Positions 63,902 to 64,000 of a stretch of 64,000 nucleotides of DNA are shown here, piece after piece (position 1 is the stretch's first letter; each line of letters begins with the position of its first letter). A program made the position numbers and the translations under genes. Source of the DNA: Roseimicrobium sp. ORNL1 (GTDB lineage Bacteria; Verrucomicrobiota; Verrucomicrobiia; Verrucomicrobiales; Verrucomicrobiaceae); contig NZ_CP049143.1 in assembly GCF_011044495.1 (NCBI RefSeq), positions 4,464,001-4,528,000 of the forward strand, given 5' to 3'. The notes under the pieces were generated by a model. The model was not told the origin of the DNA. It worked only from the letters and a program-made list of their open reading frames with translations, and did no database searches.

Positions 63902-64000
63902 ATGCCCCTTCCGAAGCTCCGCTCCCCGTCATTCCGCACCAAGCTGATCGTCGCAATGACGCTGGTGGTGGCGGGAGTCACCGGGGCCACACTGTATGTG
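63902..64000 (+). CDS. Membrane protein, N-terminal 33 residues only (runs off the right edge)
   Basis: MPLPKLRSPSFRTKLIVAMT then LVVAGVTGATLYV gives a basic N-terminus with one membrane segment, as in sensor histidine kinases, adenylate cyclases or chemoreceptors. The remainder is beyond the window. It starts 62 bases after the cupredoxin gene and likely shares its transcript. Confidence 0.5.
   Translation, partial: MPLPKLRSPSFRTKLIVAMTLVVAGVTGATLYV

Overview
The window is G+C-rich chromosomal DNA from a Gram-negative bacterium, most likely a Verrucomicrobiota of the Verrucomicrobiales (Roseimicrobium/Prosthecobacter-like). That assignment is an inference from gene style: Mla-type lipid transport, many Sec- or Tat-exported enzymes, FabF, LeuRS, PolA and ClpB of ordinary bacterial type, and lineage-flavoured exported proteins of unknown function. 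No rRNA, tRNA, CRISPR array or prophage was seen.

Layout. 1-1785: the 5' part of a protein-kinase-like gene and a lone zeta-toxin-like P-loop protein, both on the minus strand. 1977-6895: a compact operon of STAS protein, MlaE permease, MlaF ATPase, MlaD lipid-binding protein and a GAF/SpoIIE-phosphatase/HATPase protein, i.e. a lipid ABC transporter joined to a partner-switching signalling module. 6914-8683: a membrane-anchored unknown protein, a truncated paralogue of it and a GFA-family protein. 8972-20203: polA, a GyrI-like protein, a sialidase-fold exported protein, leuS, a glycosyltransferase and glgB. 20498-28799: two small membrane-stress-type proteins and a UspA, an RNA m5U methyltransferase, a PRC-barrel protein with a long Arg/Asp-rich tail, a beta-helix protein, MauE/DoxX plus the DNA polymerase III delta' subunit, hisI and a lipoprotein L,D-transpeptidase. 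28929-42423: FAH hydrolase, second GFA protein, quinone-oxidoreductase-like protein, a peptidase-esterase fusion, ArsC/Spx-like protein, RtcB, a second L,D-transpeptidase-like protein, SGNH hydrolase, a Tat-signal pyruvyl-transferase-like protein, a histidine phosphatase and a GHL10-type hydrolase.

42803-49459: a YdeP-like molybdopterin oxidoreductase, then an accessory patch holding a lower-G+C solitary ATPase of the AAA_13/RloC-like kind (a candidate defence gene) and a REP-associated tyrosine transposase flanked by inverted copies of its likely REP-type repeat, with further copies at 48441 and in a large palindrome at 12413-12669. Beyond lie a glycerophosphodiester phosphodiesterase, an exported repeat protein, a Tat-exported FAD oxidoreductase, two tandem TonB-C-like proteins, a GH26-type hydrolase, clpB, fabF, a phytoene-desaturase-like oxidoreductase, a minimal AraC-type regulator, a cupredoxin protein and the start of a membrane protein that runs off the right edge.

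Two themes cut across the genes. First, intergenic DNA is loaded with long inverted-repeat elements of several unrelated families (about 14 in 64 kb), several carrying degenerate heptanucleotide tandem repeats. Second, many start codons follow a C/T-rich tract rather than a purine-rich Shine-Dalgarno sequence. Start codons were chosen by domain boundaries, signal peptides and operon spacing; all family assignments are from motifs read by eye, with no database search.
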